From the NCBI RefSeq assembly GCF_902506435.1, contig NZ_LR733215.1, positions 3,141,189 through 3,205,188 of the forward strand: a stretch of 64,000 nt of DNA, in the 5' to 3' direction. This DNA comes from Nocardioides sp. AX2bis (GTDB taxonomy: Bacteria > Actinomycetota > Actinomycetes > Propionibacteriales > Nocardioidaceae). The first letter of the stretch is position 1. Every line of letters begins with the position of its first letter. Shown here one piece after another: positions 45,941-56,300 of the stretch. Made by a program: the position numbers and the translations under genes. The notes under the pieces were generated by a model. It worked only from the letters and a program-made list of their open reading frames with translations, was not told the DNA's origin and ran no database searches.

Positions 45941-46876
45941 ATGCGCATCGAGCAGCTCGAGTACCTCTCCGCCGTCACCCAGCACGGGTCGCTGCGACGC
46001 GCGAGCGAGCGGCTGCACGTCTCTCAGCCCGCGCTGAGCGAGGCCGTCAGCAAGCTCGAGCGCGAGCTCGGTGTCGACCTGCTCGACCGGCACCGCTCCG
46101 GCGCCCGGATCTCGCGGCGGGGACGCACCCTGCTGACCCACATGGACGAGGTCCTCGCCGCCGTCGGCCGGCTGCGCGCTGCGGCCGGCGAGGAACGGAC
46201 GACCACGCGACCCGTCCGACTGGGCACGGTCACCGCCGCCACCTCGGCCCTGCTGGCCCCCGCGCTGTCCAGGCTGGGCACCGCGACGCCGCGCACGGTG
46301 GTCGAGATGGTCACGCTCACCTCCGACCAGGTCGCCGAGGGCGTGCGCGATGGCTCGCTCGACCTCGGGCTGGTCAACCTCCTCGACGGCGACGACGCGC
46401 CGGCCGACCTCGAGGGACGCGTGCTCGTCGAGGGCCGCCCGGTCGTGGTGCTGCCGGCCGACCACCCGCTGGCCGCCCGCCCCGAGATCGAGGTGGACGC
46501 GCTGCGCGCGGAGGCGTTCGTGATGATGCGGCACGGCTACCTGATGCACCGGGTCGCGCACCGGCTCTTCGGCGGCACGCCGCCGCTGGTCTGCCACAGC
46601 ACCGACGGCGCCGAGCTGGCCAAGACCCTGGTGGCCGACGGGGTCGGGCTGACGCTGCTGCCCGACTACAGCGTGGAGTCCGACCCGCTGCTGCGCGCCG
46701 GGGCCCTGGTCGTCCGCCCGGTGGCCGGCGACCGGACCCGCCTGGGCCTCACGCTGCTGAACCGGCCGGGCGCCCGCGCGGCCGCCCCCGCACGCGAGCT
46801 GGCCACCGCCCTGGAGGACGGCGCGCGGGCCCGGGAGGCGCGAGGAGGGTTGTCCGTGGCAGGCTCGGGCGGGTGA
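45941..46876 (+). CDS. LysR-family transcriptional regulator
   Basis: There are 311 residues from ATG with GAGGAG upstream. N-terminal winged helix: EQLEYLSAVTQHGSLRRASERLHVSQPALSEAVSKLERELGVDLLDR. The effector domain follows (VRLGTVTAATSALLAPALSRLG, VADGVGLTLLPDYSVE). It is divergent from the SfnB-like gene and is the obvious candidate to control the sulfur cluster through the shared palindrome (inference). Its stop overlaps the NYN gene start (GTGA). Confidence 0.92.
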   Translation: MRIEQLEYLSAVTQHGSLRRASERLHVSQPALSEAVSKLERELGVDLLDRHRSGARISRRGRTLLTHMDEVLAAVGRLRAAAGEERTTTRPVRLGTVTAATSALLAPALSRLGTATPRTVVEMVTLTSDQVAEGVRDGSLDLGLVNLLDGDDAPADLEGRVLVEGRPVVVLPADHPLAARPEIEVDALRAEAFVMMRHGYLMHRVAHRLFGGTPPLVCHSTDGAELAKTLVADGVGLTLLPDYSVESDPLLRAGALVVRPVAGDRTRLGLTLLNRPGARAAAPARELATALEDGARAREARGGLSVAGSGG

Positions 46877-47886
46877 GCGACACTCCCCGCCTGGCCGTCC
46901 TGATCGATGCCGACAACACCAGCCACCGTCACGCGGTCGCGCTGCTGGAGGAGGTGGCGCGCTACGGGATCCCCACGGTCAAGCGGGCCTACGGCGACTG
47001 GACCACGCCCCGGCTCAACGGCTGGAAGGACGAGCTGAACCGCAACGCCATCTCGCCGGTCCAGCAGTTCGCCTACACGACCGGCAAGAACTCCACCGAC
47101 TCCGCGCTGATCATCGACGCGATGGACCTGCTCTACACCGGCAACCTCGACGCGTTCGCGATCGTCTCCAGCGACAGCGACTTCACCCGCCTGGTGACCC
47201 GCCTGCGCGAGTCCGGCCGCACGGTCTACGGCCTGGGCCGGCGTCGTACGCCCCAGTCGCTGGTCGCCGCCTGCGACAAGTTCATCTACCTCGAGGTCCT
47301 CGGCCACGACGAGGAGGGCGCCGCCGGCGCCGAGCCCGACGAGGCCGACACCCCCGGGGAGGACGTGCCGGCCCTGCCCGAGGTCGGCCCCCTGCTGGCC
47401 TCCGCGGTGGACGCCACCTCCAACGACGACGGCTGGGCCCACCTCGGCGCGGTGGGCTCGTTCCTGACCACCCGCCACGCGTCCTTCGACTCGCGCAACT
47501 ACGGCTTCTCCAAGCTGATCGCCCTGGTCCGGGCCCAGCCCGGCCTGGAGGTCGAGCAGTCGACCGGGTCCGCGCCGATGGTCCGCGTCCGCGCCGAGGA
47601 CGCCCCCGCACGTACCGCCCCGGCCCGCAAGCGCTCCGGCGCACGCAAGACCGCGGCGCCCGAGCCGGCCGCCGAGGTGGCGGTCGCGGCGGACGAGCCG
47701 GCCGAGGTCGCCGAGGCCCCGGCCGCACCGGTCAAGAAGACGCGCAGCCGCCGGGCCGCCAAGCCCGTGAAGACCGCGGAGCCCGCACCGGACGAGACGC
47801 CCGCCGAGCCGCCGGAGCCGGCCGCGACCGCGCCGAAGGTGACGACGCGGACCCGCGGCGCCCGGGCGGTCCCGCCCAGCAGCTGA
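46873..47886 (+). CDS. NYN-domain nuclease with OST-HTH/LOTUS domain
   Basis: There are 337 residues from a GTG overlapping the LysR stop. The PIN-like NYN domain (1-150) has the acidic residues in AVLIDADNTSH, NSTDSALIIDAMDLLY and AIVSSDSDFTRLV. An OST-HTH-like domain follows (about 160-235, LLASAVDATSNDDGWAHLGAVGSFLTTRHASFDSRNYGFSKL). The C-terminal 100 residues are a low-complexity Ala/Pro/Glu/Lys tail. It is probably an RNA endonuclease or RNA-binding protein. Coupling to LysR may be incidental. Confidence 0.87.
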   Translation: MSDTPRLAVLIDADNTSHRHAVALLEEVARYGIPTVKRAYGDWTTPRLNGWKDELNRNAISPVQQFAYTTGKNSTDSALIIDAMDLLYTGNLDAFAIVSSDSDFTRLVTRLRESGRTVYGLGRRRTPQSLVAACDKFIYLEVLGHDEEGAAGAEPDEADTPGEDVPALPEVGPLLASAVDATSNDDGWAHLGAVGSFLTTRHASFDSRNYGFSKLIALVRAQPGLEVEQSTGSAPMVRVRAEDAPARTAPARKRSGARKTAAPEPAAEVAVAADEPAEVAEAPAAPVKKTRSRRAAKPVKTAEPAPDETPAEPPEPAATAPKVTTRTRGARAVPPSS

Positions 47887-47904
47887 CGCGGGTCTCCGCG
47901 ACGG

Positions 47905-48948
47905 TCAGTCCAGCGGGTAGGCGTGCACGTGGTCGGTGAGCCGGGCCAGCTGGTCCGGGTCGGTGGCCGGCAGCACGCCGTGGCCGAGGTTGAAGACGTG
48001 GCCGGGGGCCTTGCGGCCGGCCGCGATGATCTCGTCGGCGCGAGCGGTCATCAGCTCGGTCGGCGCGAAGACGAGGGTCGGGTCCAGGTTGCCCTGGACC
48101 GCGCGGCCGCCCGCGCGCAGGATGCCGTCGGCCAGCGGGGTGCGCCAGTCGACCCCCACCACGTCGGCGCCGGCGTCGCCCATCAGCCCGAGCAGGTTCG
48201 TGGTCCCGACCCCGAAGTGGATCCGCGGGACGTCGGTCACCGAGGCCAGCACCCGCTGCGACCACGGCATCACGTGCTCGCGGTAGTCGGTCGGGGTCAG
48301 CGACCCGGCCCAGGAGTCGAAGAGCTGCACGGCGCTGGCGCCGGCGGCGATCTGCACCTGCAGGTAGGCCGCGGAGATCTGGGCGATCTTGTCCATCAGC
48401 GCCGCCCACACCTCGGGCTGGGAGAACATCAGCGACTTGGTCAGCGCCTGCTCCTTCGACGGCCCGCCCTCGACGAGGTACGAGGCGACGGTGAAGGGCG
48501 CACCGGCGAAGCCGATCAGCGGGGTGGCGCCGAGCTCCCCGGTCAGGGTCCGGACCGACTCGGTGACGAAGTCGACGTGCTCGGGCGTGAGGTCCGGGAT
48601 CGCCGCGACGTCCTCGAGGGTGCGGACGGGCCTGGCCACCACCGGGCCGACCCCCGGCACGATGTCGAGGTCGACCCCGACCGCCTTGAGCGGCAGCACG
48701 ATGTCGGAGAAGAAGATGGCGGCGTCGACGCCGTAGCGGCGCACCGGCTGCAGGGTGATCTCGACGACGGTCTCCGGTCGCATGCAGGCGTCGAGCATGG
48801 CGATGCCCTCACGCAGCTTGCGGTACTCCGGCAGCGAGCGGCCGGCCTGGCGCATGAACCACACCGGGGTGTGCGGGACCGGCTCGCCGCGCACGGCGGC
48901 GAGGAACGCGCTGTCGGCCAGTCCGGGGTGGGGAACGGGGGAGGTCAT
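47905..48948 (-). CDS. hemE: uroporphyrinogen decarboxylase
   Basis: The protein has 347 residues. PVWFMRQAGRSLPEYRKLRE at the N-terminus, ITLQPVRRYGVDAAIFFSDIVLP, GFAGAPFTVASYLVEGG, FDSWAGSLTP and NLGHGVLPATDPDQLARL are all present, including the catalytic arginine and aspartate. It converts uroporphyrinogen III to coproporphyrinogen III. ATG at 48948; divergent from the DUF3000 gene as in mycobacteria. Confidence 0.97.
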   Translation of the reverse strand: MTSPVPHPGLADSAFLAAVRGEPVPHTPVWFMRQAGRSLPEYRKLREGIAMLDACMRPETVVEITLQPVRRYGVDAAIFFSDIVLPLKAVGVDLDIVPGVGPVVARPVRTLEDVAAIPDLTPEHVDFVTESVRTLTGELGATPLIGFAGAPFTVASYLVEGGPSKEQALTKSLMFSQPEVWAALMDKIAQISAAYLQVQIAAGASAVQLFDSWAGSLTPTDYREHVMPWSQRVLASVTDVPRIHFGVGTTNLLGLMGDAGADVVGVDWRTPLADGILRAGGRAVQGNLDPTLVFAPTELMTARADEIIAAGRKAPGHVFNLGHGVLPATDPDQLARLTDHVHAYPLD

Positions 48949-49019
48949 GGCTCCAGCGTGACAGGCCGCTCGGCGTGTTCGCACATCTGTTCGGCGCCCG
49001 ACCTCCTACTGTGGCGACC

Positions 49020-49628
49020 ATGGTGGTCCGACCGGAGACGCACCCGGGCACGGGGACGGTGCCGCGCGTCTTCGCCGACGCCGTGGCGGCGATGCGTGGC
49101 GCCCGGCTGCGTCCCGAGGTGCTCGTGGAGGAGATGCCCGCACCGCAGCGCATCGCGCCGTACGCCTCGGCGCTGACCGGCGACGTCGACGTGGACGACG
49201 AGGAGGTCGGCACGGGCCGGATCATCCTGCTCCACGACCCCGACGGCAACGCCGCCTGGGAGGGCGAGTTCCGCTGCGTGGCCTACGTCCGCGCCGACCT
49301 CGACCCCGAGCTGATCACCGACCCCGTCCTGGCCGACGTGGTGTGGAGCTGGCTGACCGACGCGCTGGACGACCACGGCGCCGAGCACGTCGCGCCGTCG
49401 GGCACCGTGACCCGGGTGGCCTCGGAGAGCTACGGCGGGATGGCCGACGAGCCGGGCACCGCCCAGGTGGAGATCCGGGCGTCCTGGACCCCCGTCGACC
49501 CCGCGCGGGTCGGTGACCACGTCGAGGCGTGGGGCCAGCTGCTCTGCACCGCCGCCGGCCTCGAGCCCGTCCCCGAGGGCGTCACCGCGATGCCCAGCCG
49601 GCGCGGCCAGCGCGGGCACGGCGCCTGA
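49020..49628 (+). CDS. DUF3000-family protein
   Basis: The protein has 202 residues. Seen: MRGARLRPEVLVEEMPAPQRIAPYASALTGDV, GRIILLHDPDGNAAWEGEFRCVAYVRADLDPE and VTRVASESYGGMADEP, characteristic of this actinobacteria-specific family of unknown function. The ATG is 7 nt behind TACTGT (leaderless layout). The stop overlaps the RNase D start (TGATG). The trio hemE-DUF3000-rnd has the same order as in mycobacteria. Confidence 0.9.
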   Translation: MVVRPETHPGTGTVPRVFADAVAAMRGARLRPEVLVEEMPAPQRIAPYASALTGDVDVDDEEVGTGRIILLHDPDGNAAWEGEFRCVAYVRADLDPELITDPVLADVVWSWLTDALDDHGAEHVAPSGTVTRVASESYGGMADEPGTAQVEIRASWTPVDPARVGDHVEAWGQLLCTAAGLEPVPEGVTAMPSRRGQRGHGA

Positions 49629-50971
49629 TGCCCACCGACGCGCCCGAGACCCCCGACGCCGCTCCCGACGCCGCCGCCGTCGAGGAGCCGGTCGAGCCCG
49701 CCGAGCCGGTCGAGCTGCTGACGCTGCGCGACGGCCTGCCCGACATCACCGACACCGAGGCCGGGCTGGCCGAGGTCTGCGCCCGCGTGGCCGCCGGCAC
49801 CGGACCGGTCGCGCTCGACGCCGAGCGCGCGTCGGGCTACCGCTACTCCAACCGTGCCTACCTCATCCAGCTGCGCCGCGAGGGCTCGGGCTCGGCCCTC
49901 GTCGACCCGATCGCGTTCGCCTCCATGGCGCCGCTGGCCGAGGCGATCGGCGACGCGGAGTGGATCCTGCACGCCGCCACCCAGGACCTCCCCTGCCTGG
50001 CCGACATCGGGCTGCGCCCCACGTCGCTGTTCGACACCGAGCTCGCCGGTCGGCTCCTGGGCTACCCGCGCGTCGGGCTCGCGACCCTGGTCGAGACGCT
50101 GCTGGGCTACCGGTTGAAGAAGGAGCACTCGGCCGTCGACTGGTCCACCCGTCCCCTGCCGCGGCCCTGGCTGGAGTACGCCGCCCTCGACGTCGAGGTC
50201 CTGCTCGAGCTGCGCGAGGTGCTGCTCGCCGAGCTCGTCGACCAGGGCAAGGACGGCTGGGCCCGCCAGGAGTTCGACCACCTGCTGGGCTTCGAGCCGA
50301 CCGTGCGCCAGGAGGCCTGGCGCCGCACCGGCGGCCTGCACCGGGTCCGCGGTCGACGCAACCTGGCGGCCGTGCGCGAGCTGTGGGAGACCCGCGACGA
50401 GCTCGCCGAGCGCCGTGACGTGACACCGGGCCGGATCGTCCCGGACGCCGCGATCATCGCCGCCGCCACCGCCCAGCCCACCGACCGCGACGCCCTGATG
50501 AGCACGCCCGGCTTCCACGGTCGCGGCGCCGACAGGTACGCCGCCCGGTGGGTGGAGGCCCTGGAGCGCGCCGCCGCGCTGTCCGAGGACGAGCTGCCGG
50601 CCCGCAACCAGCGCACCGACGGTCCGCCGACCGCCCGCGCCTGGGCCGAGCGCGACCCGGTGGCGGCCGCCCGGCTGCGCCTGGCGCGCGAGGAGCTGGC
50701 GACGCTGTCGACCGAGCAGCGCGTGCCGGCCGAGAACCTGCTGACCCCCGACTTCCTCCGCCGCACGCTGTGGACCCCGCCGGAGACCCGTGAGCCCGGC
50801 GAGCTGCTGGACCAGGTCGTCGCGCAGCTGGCGGCGTACGGCGCCCGCAGCTGGCAGGCCGCCCTGGTCGGCCCGGTGCTGGTGCGCGCGATCCTGCAGG
50901 CCGACGTCGAGGCTGCTGCGGAGCCCGACGGGCCCGAGCTGCTGCCGGCACCGCCGGACCAGGACGCCTGA
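49628..50971 (+). CDS. rnd: ribonuclease D-like 3'-5' exonuclease
   Basis: The protein has 447 residues. The DEDDy exonuclease domain has VALDAERASGYRYSNRAYLIQL, ILHAATQDLPCLADIG, and YAALDVEVLLELREV. An HRDC domain follows (about 230-310), then a second helical segment. An acidic Ala/Pro/Glu N-terminal extension of about 35 residues precedes the domain. In the first motif the sequence is DAE rather than DTE, still acidic at both sites. It acts in RNA trimming. ATG overlaps the upstream stop. Confidence 0.92.
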   Translation: MPTDAPETPDAAPDAAAVEEPVEPAEPVELLTLRDGLPDITDTEAGLAEVCARVAAGTGPVALDAERASGYRYSNRAYLIQLRREGSGSALVDPIAFASMAPLAEAIGDAEWILHAATQDLPCLADIGLRPTSLFDTELAGRLLGYPRVGLATLVETLLGYRLKKEHSAVDWSTRPLPRPWLEYAALDVEVLLELREVLLAELVDQGKDGWARQEFDHLLGFEPTVRQEAWRRTGGLHRVRGRRNLAAVRELWETRDELAERRDVTPGRIVPDAAIIAAATAQPTDRDALMSTPGFHGRGADRYAARWVEALERAAALSEDELPARNQRTDGPPTARAWAERDPVAAARLRLAREELATLSTEQRVPAENLLTPDFLRRTLWTPPETREPGELLDQVVAQLAAYGARSWQAALVGPVLVRAILQADVEAAAEPDGPELLPAPPDQDA

Positions 50972-50975
50972 GCCG

Positions 50976-52415
50976 CTACTGCTCGAGGCCCTCGGGCGCC
51001 TCGCCCTCCGAGGGCAGCTCCGAGGGCAGCTCGCTGGCCGGCGGGTAGTCGGGGTCCAGCACGCTGCGCGAGACGGTGTCGATCAGCGTGGTCCGCTCCT
51101 CGAGGTCGTCGAGGATCGGGACGGTGAACAGGTCCCGCACGGCCGGCCGTACGGCCTGGGAGAGCGGGCTGTCCGGGCTGAGGAGGTCGTTGACCACGAG
51201 GTCGCGGACGCTGGTGTTGAAGATGTTGGCGTTGCGCGGCATCTGCAGCGGCTGCAGGAACTCGTCGGTCAGGGCCACCCCGAGGTTGGCCGGCACGAGG
51301 TAGCCCTCGGCGGCGACCTCGGCCACCGCCTCGTCGTCGATCAGGGAGACGAGCACGTCGGCGGTGCGGGCGAGGTTCTCGTTGTCCGAGGAGATGCAGA
51401 GCCCGGTCATGTCGCCGACCGAGACCTGGTCGTCGATCAGCGGCATCGGCATCACGTCGAAGTCGAGGCCGTCGACGTCACGCAGCTCCGGGGTCAGCGC
51501 CCGGGTGCCGGTGATCATCCCGAGGCGGCCGCGCTCGAACCACTCCAGGGCGCCGGCCTGGCGCAGCTGCCGCCCGGTCAGGGTGACCTGGGTGTCGCGC
51601 AGCAGCGCGAGGGTCTGGGTGAGGGCCTCCCGCGCGTCGTCGTCCTCCAGCGCCAGCGACGTGGGCTCGTCCTCGTCGTCGAAGAGCTGCCCGGCCCCGG
51701 AGTAGACGAACGGCGCCAGGCCGCGCAGGGTCGGCTCGACGTGGACCCCCCGGGTGCCCAGGCGCGGGCGGGTCGCCTCGTCGGCGGCGGCGGCGAACAT
51801 CTCGAGGTTCCAGCCACGCAGGTCGGTCGGCGGCACCGGCAGCCCGCGCTCGCGCATCGAATCGAAGTCGATGAGGTCGGTGTTGTAGTAGACGACCGTG
51901 GGCGAGATGCCGTACGGCATGCACTGCAGGTCGTCGTCGACGGAGAAGGAGAGCAGCGCGTCGCGCGAGTAGCCGTCGCCGTAGTCGACCCCGCGCTCGT
52001 CGAGCAGCTCCAGCAGCGGGGTGTTCCAGCCCTCGGTGACGATCTGGTCCAGGTCCTGGCGCGAGGCGAGGTAGGCGTCCGGGGCACGCGGGGTGCCGAG
52101 GTCCTTCAGCAGCGCGTCGCGGTTGGGGTAGGTGCGCAGGGTCACCGTCGTGGCGGTGGCCGACGCGTTGTACGACTCCACGACCCGCTCGAAGGAGGCG
52201 GTCTCGGCGTCCGGGCCGAAGACCCCGAAGGTCAGCTCGACGTCGTCGGAGGGCGGGGCCGAGGCCGTCGGGCTGGCGCTGGCGTCCGCGCCGGGGGTGT
52301 CCGGGCCCGGGTCGGGCGCCGGGTCGGCCTGGCACGCGGTGGTGGCGAGGACCGCGGCGACGGCGAGCGCGGCGACGGCGGTCCGGGGGCGACGGCCGTG
52401 GCGGTGCACGCTCAT
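50976..52415 (-). CDS. extracellular solute-binding lipoprotein
   Basis: The protein has 479 residues. The signal peptide ends at the lipobox LATTAC (Cys 28). A Pro/Ala/Ser linker follows, then a type-1 solute-binding fold with LTFGVFGPDAETASFERVVESYNA, YGISPTVVYYNTDLID, FERGRLGMITGTR and VPANLGVAL. This is the sugar-type family of ABC importer receptors. No ABC permease or ATPase gene is adjacent, so it is an orphan receptor here. The C-terminus has a short repeat (SELPSELPSEGE). Confidence 0.88.
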   Translation of the reverse strand: MSVHRHGRRPRTAVAALAVAAVLATTACQADPAPDPGPDTPGADASASPTASAPPSDDVELTFGVFGPDAETASFERVVESYNASATATTVTLRTYPNRDALLKDLGTPRAPDAYLASRQDLDQIVTEGWNTPLLELLDERGVDYGDGYSRDALLSFSVDDDLQCMPYGISPTVVYYNTDLIDFDSMRERGLPVPPTDLRGWNLEMFAAAADEATRPRLGTRGVHVEPTLRGLAPFVYSGAGQLFDDEDEPTSLALEDDDAREALTQTLALLRDTQVTLTGRQLRQAGALEWFERGRLGMITGTRALTPELRDVDGLDFDVMPMPLIDDQVSVGDMTGLCISSDNENLARTADVLVSLIDDEAVAEVAAEGYLVPANLGVALTDEFLQPLQMPRNANIFNTSVRDLVVNDLLSPDSPLSQAVRPAVRDLFTVPILDDLEERTTLIDTVSRSVLDPDYPPASELPSELPSEGEAPEGLEQ

Positions 52416-52681
52416 CACACTCCTGCTGGTCGTCGGGCTCCCGGGCGCGGTCATGCTACCCACCGCGGACCAGCGCGCCGGACCGGCGGGAACCGGAGGT
52501 CTCGGCCAGGTCTCAGGAAGGTCACGGAACAGTCACGGCCCCCTGACGGGGCCGGGGGTGGAGGAGCACACCGGGCTGGGAGCGCCTCACGGCGCGTGGC
52601 CGCTCGAAGCGGCTTTAGTTGGGACCCGGGGCTGCCGCAGCCCGGCGTGCTCCAAGCACCGAGTCTAGGCCGGAGGGCGGC

Positions 52682-53287
52682 TCACGCAAGTCGGTGGGCG
52701 AGCTCGGCGTGGCCGCCGGCCTCGAGCTGCTCGGAGAGCAGCAGCATCCGGCGCACCCCGGCCGAGCCGCGGTCCTCCAGGACGGCGCGGCCGGTGGCGA
52801 CGACCCGCGCGAAGGCGGCCGCACGCAGCAGGACGTCGGCGAAGTCACGCTCGGCGATCCCGCGCAGGACCTCGTCGACCATCGCGCGCAGCGCGTCGGG
52901 CCCCGGCGGGTCGGCGACCCCGGCCACCACCCGCGCCACCTGCGCGCCGGAGCGGCCGGCCTCGAACTCCTGCGCCACCTGGTACGGGTCGGCGTGGACC
53001 CAGGAGCGCAGCAGGTAGAGCCGCCACAGGCAGCCCGCGAGCGAGTCGGCGGGCGAGCCCGACCACACCTCGGCGATCGCCTCGATGCCCTCGTCCTCGG
53101 CGAGGTGCAGGAGCCGGTCCCCCACCGCGCGGTCCTCGCTGGTGCGCGCCCCGCGCACCAGCAGGTGCGCGGCCCGGTCGGCGGCCTCGGTGACCTCGGC
53201 CGGGTCGACCCCGCCGGCGGCGGACTCGAAGAAGTGGCCGGTCTTCGGCGTCGGTCGCCGCGGGGGCCGGGGGGTCTGCTCGCTCAC
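52682..53287 (-). CDS. conserved helical protein of unknown function
   Basis: There are 201 residues from a GTG. It is all-helical in appearance: DRAAHLLVRGARTSEDRAVGDRLLHLAEDEGIEAIAEVW, SLAGCLWRLYLLRSWVHADP, RRMLLLSEQLEAGGHAELAHRLA. No signal peptide or membrane helix. I recognise it only as a type of protein common in actinobacteria without a named function. It follows hrpA on the same strand. The 266 bp between this gene's stop and the solute-binding gene's start hold no other gene. Confidence 0.75.
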   Translation of the reverse strand: MSEQTPRPPRRPTPKTGHFFESAAGGVDPAEVTEAADRAAHLLVRGARTSEDRAVGDRLLHLAEDEGIEAIAEVWSGSPADSLAGCLWRLYLLRSWVHADPYQVAQEFEAGRSGAQVARVVAGVADPPGPDALRAMVDEVLRGIAERDFADVLLRAAAFARVVATGRAVLEDRGSAGVRRMLLLSEQLEAGGHAELAHRLA

Positions 53288-53341
53288 GTGCCCACGCTAC
53301 GACCCACCCCGGCCGCGTCGTGGTCGGGCGGCCCGCCGGGC

Positions 53342-56300
53342 TCAGGCCTGGAGCACCTTGCGCACGCGCTGCTCGCTGATCGGGCCGTCGGTGCCCAGTC
53401 GCTGGGCCCACACCGAGACGCGCAGCTCCTCCAGCATCCACCGGGCGCGGCGCAGCCGGGCCCCCGGCGGGCGGCCCGGGGGAAGCGCGGCGACGGCGTG
53501 CCGCCAGGTGTCCTGGACGTCGACGATCCCGCCGGCGAGCTGCCGGTCGCGGGAGGGACCGCCCGGCTCGGCGAGCAGCTCACGACGGGCGACCACGGCG
53601 CCGAGGTAGGCGCGGTAGCGGCGCAGCCGGGCCGGGCCGGCCTCGGCGAGGAAGCCGCCCTCCGGGCCCGTGACGTGGACCAGGCCGGCCAGCTGTGCCT
53701 GGAGGTCGGTCAGCGCGGGCAGCTCGGCCATCTCGGCGCGCCCGCCGAGCGCCTTCTCGGCGGCCCGCCACCGGTCGAGCAGGTCGAGCACGTCGGCCAC
53801 CACCGCGGCCAGCGCCGCCCGCGGGTCCCCGGCCTCGCGCACCAGCGCGGCGAACGCGTCCTCGTCCCGCACCCCGGTACGCCCCACCGCCGCGTCGGCG
53901 TGCTCGCCCAGCACGCCGTCCAGCGCGTCGTCGAGCAGCGCCGCCACGGTGGGGTAGGGCGAGCCGGCCAGGCCGAGCTTCTGGGCGTTGCCGAGACCGT
54001 CGAGCACCCGCCCGGCCGCGCCGGGGTGCCGGCGGTCCACCTCGAGGCGCAGCAGCCGGCGTACGCCCAGGCGGTGGTGCGCCTCGGCCTCCTCGGCCGA
54101 GGCCAGCACGGTGAGCCCGACGCTGCGGCCCTCGTCGACCAGGGCCGGGAAGGCGCGGACCTCGTGCCCGGCGCGGCGCTGGACGACCTCGTCCTCGACG
54201 ACACCGAAGGCCCAGGTGGTCTCGCCGGTGCGGGTCAGCCCGGAGTCGTCGGCGGCGCCGGCCAGGGCCTGGTCGAGCTCGGCGCGCAGCGGTGCCTTGA
54301 GCACGGTGAGGTCCTTGCCGCGGGCCTGCTCGGCGCCGTCCTCGCCGAGCACGCGGAAGGTCGGGCGCAGGTGCGGGGCGACCTTGTCCCAGTCCCAGGC
54401 GTCGCGCGGGACCACTACGCCGACGGTGGAGCGCACCCAGCGCTCCAGGGCGTCGAGCAGCGGCTCCTGCCCGGCCGGCACCTCGGCCAGGAACGACCGG
54501 GCCTTGTCGGGCGCCGGCACCAGGCTGACCCGCAGGTTCTTGGGCAGGCTGCGGATCAGCGCGGTCACCAGCTCCCGGCGCAGGCCGGGGACGTTCCAGG
54601 AGAAGTCGGCGTCGTCGACCTGGTTCAGCGTCGCCACGGGCAGGTCGATGGTCAGGCCGTCCTCGGCCGCCCCGGGCTCGAAGTGGTAGCTGATCCCGAA
54701 GGTGAGGCCCTCGGTGCTGCCCTGCCACTGCGCCGGGTAGTCGGCCTCACGCACCTCCTCGGCCGTGCTGCGGGTGAGCATCGAGGGGTCGAAGGTGAGC
54801 AGGTCGGGCCGGGCGCGGCGCTCCTTCTTCCACCAGCCGTCGAAGTGCGCGCCGCTGACCACGTCGGCGCCGACCCGGGCGTCGTAGAAGTCGAAGAGCG
54901 TCTCCTCGTCGACCACGATGTCGCGGCGGCGGGCGCGGTGCTCGAGCTCCTCGGCCTGGTCGAGCAGGGCACGGTTGGTGCGCAGGAAGCGGTGGTGCGA
55001 GCGCCACTCCCCCTGCACCAGCGCGTGCCGGATGAACAGCTCGCGCGACAGGTCGGGGTCGACCTTGCCGTAGGGGACCAGGCGGTCGGCGACGAGCGGG
55101 ACGCCGTACAGCGTGGCCCGCTCGTGGGCGACGACGGACCCGCGCTTGAGCGACCAGTGCGGCTCGGAGTACGTCCGCTTCACCAGGTCGCCGCCGAGGC
55201 GCTCGGCCCACTCCGGCTGGATCGCGGCGTTCTGCCGGGCGAAGAGCCGGGAGGTCTCGACCAGCTCGCCGGCCATCAGGAAGGTCGGGTTCTTGCGGTG
55301 CAGCGCGCTGCCGGGGAACACCACGAACCGCGACCCGCGGGCGCCGAGGTACTCCCGTGGTCCCGGCCGCCGCTTGCCGCCGGCGCCCTCGCGCTCCTTC
55401 TCCCGCGGCTCGAGCAGCCCGATCTGCGACAGCAGGCCCGACAGCAGCGCCTGGTGGATGCCGTCGGCGTCGGCCGTGTCGGCGGTTCCCGAGACGGTGG
55501 TTGAGGAAGGCGCGCCAGCGCCTGTCTCGAAACCCATCTCCTTGCAGACCTGGCGCAGCTGCGACTCGTAGTCCTGCCACTCCCGCACGCGCAGCCAGTT
55601 CAGGTGCTCGCGCTTGCACATCCGGCGGAAGGCGGAGCCGGAGAGCTCGTGCTGCTGCTCGCGCAGGTAGCGCCACAGTGCGAGCCAGGTCAGGAAGTCG
55701 GAGCCCTCGACGGTGAAGCGGGCGTGCTGCTGGTCGGCCTGGGCACGCTGCTCGACCGGGCGCTCGCGGGGGTCCTGCAGCGAGAGGGCCGCGGTGATGA
55801 CCAGCACCTCGCGCAGGCAGCCGAGCTGCTCGGCCTCGAGCAGCATCCGGCCCAGGCGGGGGTCGATCGGCAGCCGGGAGAGCCGGCGCCCGCGCTCGGT
55901 GAGCCGGCGCCCGCCGCGGCGGTCCTGGCCCGGCTGCAGCGCCCCGAGCTCCTCGAGCAGCTGCACGCCGGCGGTCACGTTGCGGCGGTCGGGCGGCTCC
56001 ACGAAGGGGAAGCGCGCGACGTCGCCGAGGCCGAGGCTGGTCATCTGGAGGATGACCGAGGCGAGGTTGGTGCGCAGGATCTCGGGCTCGGTGAACTCCG
56101 GTCGCCCCTCGAAGTCCTCCTCGGAGTAGAGCCGGATGCAGATGCCGGGCGCGACGCGGCCGCAGCGGCCGGCGCGCTGGTTGGCCGAGGCCTGGCTGAC
56201 CGGCTCGATCGGGAGGCGCTGGACCTTGGTGCGCACCGAGTAGCGCGAGATCCGCGCCAGCCCGGTGTCCACGACGTACCGGATGCCGGGGACGGTCAGC

